A DNA stretch of 64,000 nucleotides. Origin: Pseudomonas extremorientalis. GTDB taxonomy: Bacteria > Pseudomonadota > Gammaproteobacteria > Pseudomonadales > Pseudomonadaceae. The position numbers and the translations under genes were made by a program. The stretch covers positions 1 to 64,000 of the forward strand of contig NZ_MDGK01000053.1 in the NCBI RefSeq assembly GCF_001870465.1. Direction: 5' to 3'. Of this stretch, positions 60,466 to 64,000 are shown one piece after another (within the stretch, counting starts at the first letter, position 1; each line of letters begins with the position of its first letter). The notes beneath the pieces are model-generated. The model did no database searches. It saw only the letters and a program-made list of their open reading frames with translations, and had not been told where the DNA came from.

Positions 60466-60918
60466 ATGAATCTGATTCTGTTACTGGTAGTGGTGGTCGC
60501 CGCAGGTGCGGTGTTGAGCGTGCAAGCGGCGATCAACGGTCGCCTGGGCCAGGCGGTGGGGGTGTTGCGTGGCAGCCTGGTGACCTTCTCGGTGGGGGCG
60601 ATTGTCACCGCGTTAATGATTTTCTTCTTTGAACCCGTCCAGGCGGTGAGCCTGCTGGACGTGCCGAAATGGCAACTGACCGGTGCGTTGTTCGGTGTGG
60701 TGTACATGATGGTGATGGTCGGCGCGGTGCCGGTGGTCGGCACGGCCGTTGCCACCGTCGCGGTGATCGTCGGCCAATTGGGCATGGGCATGCTGATCGA
60801 CAACTTCGGCTGGCTGGGCAACCCGGCCATCGAGCTGTCGAGCAGCCGCATCGTGGCGATGGTCTGCCTGGCGTTGGCGCTGGTGTTCATGTATCGCAGT
60901 AATACCCGCACCGACTGA
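60466..60918 (+). CDS. DMT-superfamily transporter, YdcZ (DUF606) family, second of two
   Basis: Encodes 150 residues from the ATG at 60466. Five helices, with LSVQAAINGRLGQAVGVLRG SLVTFSVGA and PKWQLTGALFGVVYMMVMVG matching the YdcZ family and the equivalent RWQLIGGFLGPIYVVVLT in the first gene. The two proteins probably form a heteromeric transporter in opposite membrane orientations, as in other paired small transporters. Confidence 0.86.
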   Translation: MNLILLLVVVVAAGAVLSVQAAINGRLGQAVGVLRGSLVTFSVGAIVTALMIFFFEPVQAVSLLDVPKWQLTGALFGVVYMMVMVGAVPVVGTAVATVAVIVGQLGMGMLIDNFGWLGNPAIELSSSRIVAMVCLALALVFMYRSNTRTD

Positions 60919-61007
60919 TGGCTTGAACCAACGAAGGCGGGCCGCAGTCACTGCTTAAGGTGTCGGCGCCCGCCGCACCGGGACGACCATGAAGAAGGAG
61001 TCTGACC

Positions 61008-61178
61008 ATGCCAGATAAAACCTGTGCCTGCCCACACTGCAAATGCGTGCTGGGACCTGATGCGGTCATGAAGGACGGCAAGGGCTATTGCTGCCAGGGC
61101 TGTGCCGAGCACCATGCCCATGGTGAGCCGTGTGCGGCTGCGACGGGGTGTGAATGTGCCAAGTCTGCCAAAGGCTAG
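61008..61178 (+). CDS. bacterial metallothionein (PmtA/SmtA family), 56 aa
   Basis: A small gene: MPDKTCACPHCKCVLGPDAV, MKDGKGYCCQGCAEHHAHGE, PCAAATGCECAKSAKG. Ten Cys (CxC-x2-CxC, CCx2C, a lone C, CxC) and several His are arranged as in SmtA/PmtA metallothioneins, which bind Zn, Cd or Cu in a four-metal cluster. GAAGGAG is seven bases upstream. Other Pseudomonas members carry an extra ~20-residue disordered tail that is absent here. It follows the YdcZ pair by 89 bases. Confidence 0.92.
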   Translation: MPDKTCACPHCKCVLGPDAVMKDGKGYCCQGCAEHHAHGEPCAAATGCECAKSAKG

Positions 61179-61187
61179 CGGTGTTTG

Positions 61188-61220
61188 AACCGGTGGGGGC
61201 ATGCGTGCTCCCACACGGTT
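61188..61220 (+). repeat. REP-like hairpin after the metallothionein gene
   Basis: AACCGGTGGGGGCATGCG and GCTCCCACACGGTT form an interrupted stem. It may serve as the terminator. Confidence 0.45.
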
Positions 61221-61298
61221 TGCGGGCCGCAAAAATCGCTCGGATTGTCGTGCGGCGGTGATTACCATAGCGACTCTCCTTCGAATGATGTGCACCCC

Positions 61299-62063
61299 AT
61301 GGCCCTGGCCGCGCCGCCTGACCTCAGTGATCCTGCCGTTCCCGTGCAACCTTTGGCGCGCACCTATCCGCGTGGGCTCTACATTGAACCCCACAGCCAC
61401 GACTGGGGCCAGTTGCTTTATGCCATGAGCGGCGTGATGTGGGTCGACACCCCGCAGGAAGCGCTGGTGGTGCCGCCACAGCGTGCCGTATGGCTGCCGC
61501 CCGGCGTGGAGCATGGTATCCGCGTGGTCTCGGACTTGCAGATGCGCAATATCTACCTGCGCTCGGCCCTGGCGGCAACGCTGGACAGCCAGGTGCAGGT
61601 GATCGAAGTCGGTGGGTTGTTGCGCGAGCTGATCGTCACGTTGGTGGACGAGGGCGACAACGGTGAGGTGGCTTACTACGACGCGCTGGTCAGCCTGGCT
61701 TTGCTGGAGCTGCAACGGGCGCGTCGCTCGCCGATTCGCATCGCCATGCCGGTGGAGGCCGACCGCCGGCTGATCAATGCCTGTCAGGCGGTCATGGCTG
61801 CGCCGTCCCTGGAGATCCCTTTCGAGCAGCATGCCGAAGCCGCCGGCGCCAGCGTGCGCACCCTGGCGCGGCTGTTCCAGACCCACCTGGGCATGGGCTT
61901 TGCCGAATGGCGCCGCCAGGTGCAACTGGCCACGGCGGTGGCAGAGTTGATCCAGGGCCAGTCGGTCAGCGCCATCGCGCGTTCCCTGGGGTATTCGCCC
62001 AGCAGTTTCAGCGACATGTTCCGGCGTGAACTCGGTGTGGCGCCCTCGCAATACGTGGGCTGA
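61299..62063 (+). CDS. AraC-family transcription regulator with cupin sensor domain
   Basis: Encodes 254 residues from the ATG at 61299. The N-terminal cupin (LYIEPHSHDWGQLLYAMSGV MWVDTPQEALVVPPQRAVWL PPGVEHGI) senses a small ligand; the two C-terminal helix-turn-helices (FEQHAEAAGASVRTLARLFQ; SAIARSLGYSPSSFSDMFRR) bind DNA. The target may be the XapX and oxidoreductase genes that follow on the same strand; this is inferred from position. Confidence 0.88.
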   Translation: MALAAPPDLSDPAVPVQPLARTYPRGLYIEPHSHDWGQLLYAMSGVMWVDTPQEALVVPPQRAVWLPPGVEHGIRVVSDLQMRNIYLRSALAATLDSQVQVIEVGGLLRELIVTLVDEGDNGEVAYYDALVSLALLELQRARRSPIRIAMPVEADRRLINACQAVMAAPSLEIPFEQHAEAAGASVRTLARLFQTHLGMGFAEWRRQVQLATAVAELIQGQSVSAIARSLGYSPSSFSDMFRRELGVAPSQYVG

Positions 62064-62151
62064 GGGGTTGGCCGAAATCCTGAAGCACTTGGCCGATGCT
62101 TCAGGCTGGTGCTCTCTACACTGAGCGCATCCACCCACAAGGCGCTGCCCC

Positions 62152-62325
62152 ATGAACTACCTCATTTCCCTGGCCATCGGCTTGTTTGTCGGCGTGATCT
62201 ACGGCGCCCTCGACTTCCGCTCGCCCGCACCGCCGGCCATCGCCCTGATCGGCCTGATGGGCATGTTGCTGGGTGAAAAGCTCTGGCCCATGGGGCGGCA
62301 GCTGGTGGGCACCTGGTTCTCCTGA
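62152..62325 (+). CDS. XapX-domain small membrane protein (DUF1427), 57 aa
   Basis: A short gene: MNYLISLAIGLFVGVIYGAL, DFRSPAPPAIALIGLMGMLL, GEKLWPMGRQLVGTWFS. Two membrane helices with the conserved GLxVGxxYxxLxxxSPAPPxIALIGLxGxxxG pattern of XapX. These proteins often sit next to oxidoreductases or amidohydrolases; function unknown. Confidence 0.9.
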   Translation: MNYLISLAIGLFVGVIYGALDFRSPAPPAIALIGLMGMLLGEKLWPMGRQLVGTWFS

Positions 62326-62355
62326 TCTCTTTTTTCTCTTCGATGGATATTGGCC

Positions 62356-63315
62356 ATGAAAGCACTGCAATTTACTGCCACCGGCGACCTCAACAACCTG
62401 CGCTTTGTCGACGTCGTCACCCCGGTGCCGGCCGTGGGTGAAGTGCTGGTCCAGATCAAGGCTGCGGGCCTCAACCCCAGCGACGTCAAAAACGTGCTCG
62501 GTCGTTTTCCCTATACCACCTTGCCGCGCATCCCCGGCCGTGATTTCGCCGGGGTTGTGGTTGAAGGTCCGCAGGCGCTGGTCGGCCAGGAAGTGTGGGG
62601 CACCGGCCGTGACCTGGGCTTTTTTGCCGACGGCTCCCATGCCCAGTACCTCACCGTGTCGGCCAAGGGCGTGGCACATAAGCCTACCCACCTGAGTTTC
62701 GCCCAGGCCGCGAGCCTCGGTGTGCCGTACACCACCGCCTGGGATGCACTGGAGCGCAGTGGCGTGACCCAGGGCACACGCCTGCTGGTGATCGGCGCCA
62801 ATGGCGCGGTGGGCAGTGCGACCCTGGCCTTGGCGAAGATCCGTGGCGCCCAGGTGCTGGCCGCCGTACGTCGCCCGGAACAGGTTGAAGTCTTGCAGAG
62901 CCAGGGCTTCGCCGCGATTGTCCTGGGCAAGCCGGAAGACCTGGGCGCGCACGTCAACGCCGTGTTCAAGGGCGGTGCGGATGTGATCTTCGATACCACC
63001 GGCTTCTGGCTGCCCGCCGCCGTGGCAGGCCTGGCACCGTTCGGCCGCATCGCCATTATCGCCGCACCGGTGGACGGCCATGTACAACTGCCGGCCCTGG
63101 CGTTGTACCGCAAGGGCGGTTCGGTGGTGGGGATCAATTCGTTGCTCTACAACTGCGAGCAGTGTGCGGTGATGCTGGAGCAGTTCGGGCGGCTCTTCGA
63201 TGAAGGCTTGTTGCCGCTGCCCACCGGCCTGCGTGAAGTCGCGCTGGCCGATGGGGTGCAGTGCTTCGAAGAGGTGAACCAGGGCAGCGCAGACAAGCTC
63301 ATCTTCCTGCCCTGA
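62356..63315 (+). CDS. zinc-independent MDR-family oxidoreductase (quinone reductase-like)
   Basis: Encodes 319 residues from the ATG at 62356. GroES-like N-terminal part (VLVQIKAAGLNPSDVKNVLG RFPYTTLPRIPGRDFAGVV) and Rossmann NAD(P) domain (GTRLLVIGANGAVGSATLAL AKIRGAQVLAA). No catalytic or structural zinc Cys cluster is seen, as in NADPH:quinone reductases. It should reduce quinones or activated alkenes with NADPH. It follows the XapX gene by 30 bases and is probably co-transcribed. Confidence 0.87.
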   Translation: MKALQFTATGDLNNLRFVDVVTPVPAVGEVLVQIKAAGLNPSDVKNVLGRFPYTTLPRIPGRDFAGVVVEGPQALVGQEVWGTGRDLGFFADGSHAQYLTVSAKGVAHKPTHLSFAQAASLGVPYTTAWDALERSGVTQGTRLLVIGANGAVGSATLALAKIRGAQVLAAVRRPEQVEVLQSQGFAAIVLGKPEDLGAHVNAVFKGGADVIFDTTGFWLPAAVAGLAPFGRIAIIAAPVDGHVQLPALALYRKGGSVVGINSLLYNCEQCAVMLEQFGRLFDEGLLPLPTGLREVALADGVQCFEEVNQGSADKLIFLP

Positions 63316-63324
63316 TCCTGGCGG

Positions 63325-64000
63325 TCATGCCTCGGGAACACCTTTTTCCCAGGCCGACCAGTTGTTGAGGATCGCCTGTACCAGCGGGTTGCCCGTGCGG
63401 TACAGGTTCTCCAGCGCCGGGACAAAACCGCCCTGGTCCGCGTACTTCAACAGGTTATCCACTTCGCTGTAGCCCGGGTACGGCCGGTCGAAATCCGAAC
63501 CGGCCCGCACCACCGCCAGGCGCTGGATGTCCACCAAACCTTCGCGGCTGGCGCGCAGCAGGGCCTCATAGGTGGAGTTGTCTTCCTGCTGCGTGGTGCA
63601 GTATTCGCCTTTGTTGTCGGTCAGCAGCTTGGTCCACACCTCGGCGCGCTCGCTCAAACGCGTGCCGGAGAACCAGGTGTTGCCCGCCAGGGTGTCGCAG
63701 CGCGTAACTTGCGGCGGCTGGTTGGCCGGTGCGGCCGGGTAGTGTTTGCGCCAGGCGCTGGATTCCTTGCTTTCCGTCAGCTCGACCTTCTGTGACAGGG
63801 CAAACGCCTTGGCCTGCAATTTGGGGTTCAGCTCAAACACTTCGGTCTTGTAGTCCAGCGGTGGTTTTTCGTTGGGGCCCTTTGTGTTGATGCCGAGATA
63901 GCCGGTCGGCCAATCCTTCGGCGCATCCCGTGAATCCAGCTCCCATTGGGTGCCGAATTCCACCAGGTAATGCGCCCACGCGGCGGTGCCGATCGTGCCG
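63325..64000 (-). CDS. purine nucleoside permease (NUP family), 5' end outside window
   Basis: The frame is open to the right edge (GTIGTAAWAHYLVEFGTQWE) and ends at 63325. About 225 residues are visible: LDSRDAPKDWPTGYLGINTK, DTLAGNTWFSGTRLSERAEV W, NSTYEALLRASREGLVDIQR LAVVRAGSDFDRP and LENLYRTGNPLVQAILNNW. These match the NUP family of exported nucleoside-binding/permease proteins. It converges with the oxidoreductase gene. Confidence 0.8.
   Translation of the reverse strand, partial: GTIGTAAWAHYLVEFGTQWELDSRDAPKDWPTGYLGINTKGPNEKPPLDYKTEVFELNPKLQAKAFALSQKVELTESKESSAWRKHYPAAPANQPPQVTRCDTLAGNTWFSGTRLSERAEVWTKLLTDNKGEYCTTQQEDNSTYEALLRASREGLVDIQRLAVVRAGSDFDRPYPGYSEVDNLLKYADQGGFVPALENLYRTGNPLVQAILNNWSAWEKGVPEA

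Noticed and set aside
1..64000. CRISPR arrays, tRNA, rRNA genes or a replication origin
   Set aside because: No regularly spaced repeat-spacer series, cloverleaf, rRNA-like segment or DnaA-box cluster was noticed; repeats present are REP-type, junction palindromes or the two inverted-repeat elements.

Overview
This 64 kb window is high-GC DNA from a Pseudomonas, most likely of the fluorescens group. The evidence is the gene content and order, the REP/REPIN repeats of fluorescens-type Pseudomonas, and a conserved block in the order known from P. aeruginosa PA0677-PA0701 (Hxc type II secretion, DING phosphatase, PdtA/PdtB, ExbB-ExbD-TonB, PpiC). Family names come from reading the proteins; no search was run.

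Region 1 (1-5.8 kb) is the 3' end of a contact-dependent inhibition (CDI) locus. One cdiA tail with an intact toxin domain and its immunity gene is followed by a graveyard of orphan modules: two more cdiA pre-toxin fragments, several toxin-tail fragments and six further immunity genes. Short palindromic repeats mark many of the junctions. An IS66 transposase relic (5.84-6.03 kb), a GNAT acetyltransferase and a small HTH regulator lead out of it.

Region 2 (7.1-17.8 kb) is a complete Hxc-like type II secretion system: gspJ, gspH and gspI on the minus strand; gspC, G, K, L, M, D, E and F on the plus strand. A 785 bp inverted-repeat element sits between gspD and gspE. Next come a DING-family phosphate-binding/phosphatase protein, the expected Hxc substrate, and a 4,080-aa two-partner-secretion exoprotein (pdtA).

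Region 3 (31.8-38.2 kb) looks like an insertion relative to the P. aeruginosa order. It holds a three-gene minus-strand operon (tyrosinase, a 577-aa unknown, a c-type haem protein), a divergent Lrp/AsnC regulator, and a second copy of the inverted-repeat element.

Region 4 (38.4-48.4 kb) resumes the Pdt island: phdA, pdtB, an ExbB with a large lectin-like periplasmic domain, ExbD, TonB, a porin, a coiled-coil protein, a YbjN protein, a PpiC-like isomerase and a LysR regulator. A motif TGACANNNGTTC lies upstream of gspG, pdtA and phdA and may tie the island to one regulator. Phosphate starvation via PhoB and the sigma factor VreI is the known control in P. aeruginosa.

Region 5 (48.5-64 kb) is ordinary chromosome: LysR/DUF4865 pair, histidine phosphatase, cobF, esterase, DcrB-like protein, Kef-type antiporter, a HigB relic, a DUF726-like hydrolase, mntH, a Phd/PIN toxin-antitoxin pair, LysR with two YdcZ transporters, a 56-aa metallothionein, AraC regulator, XapX protein, quinone oxidoreductase and a partial nucleoside permease.
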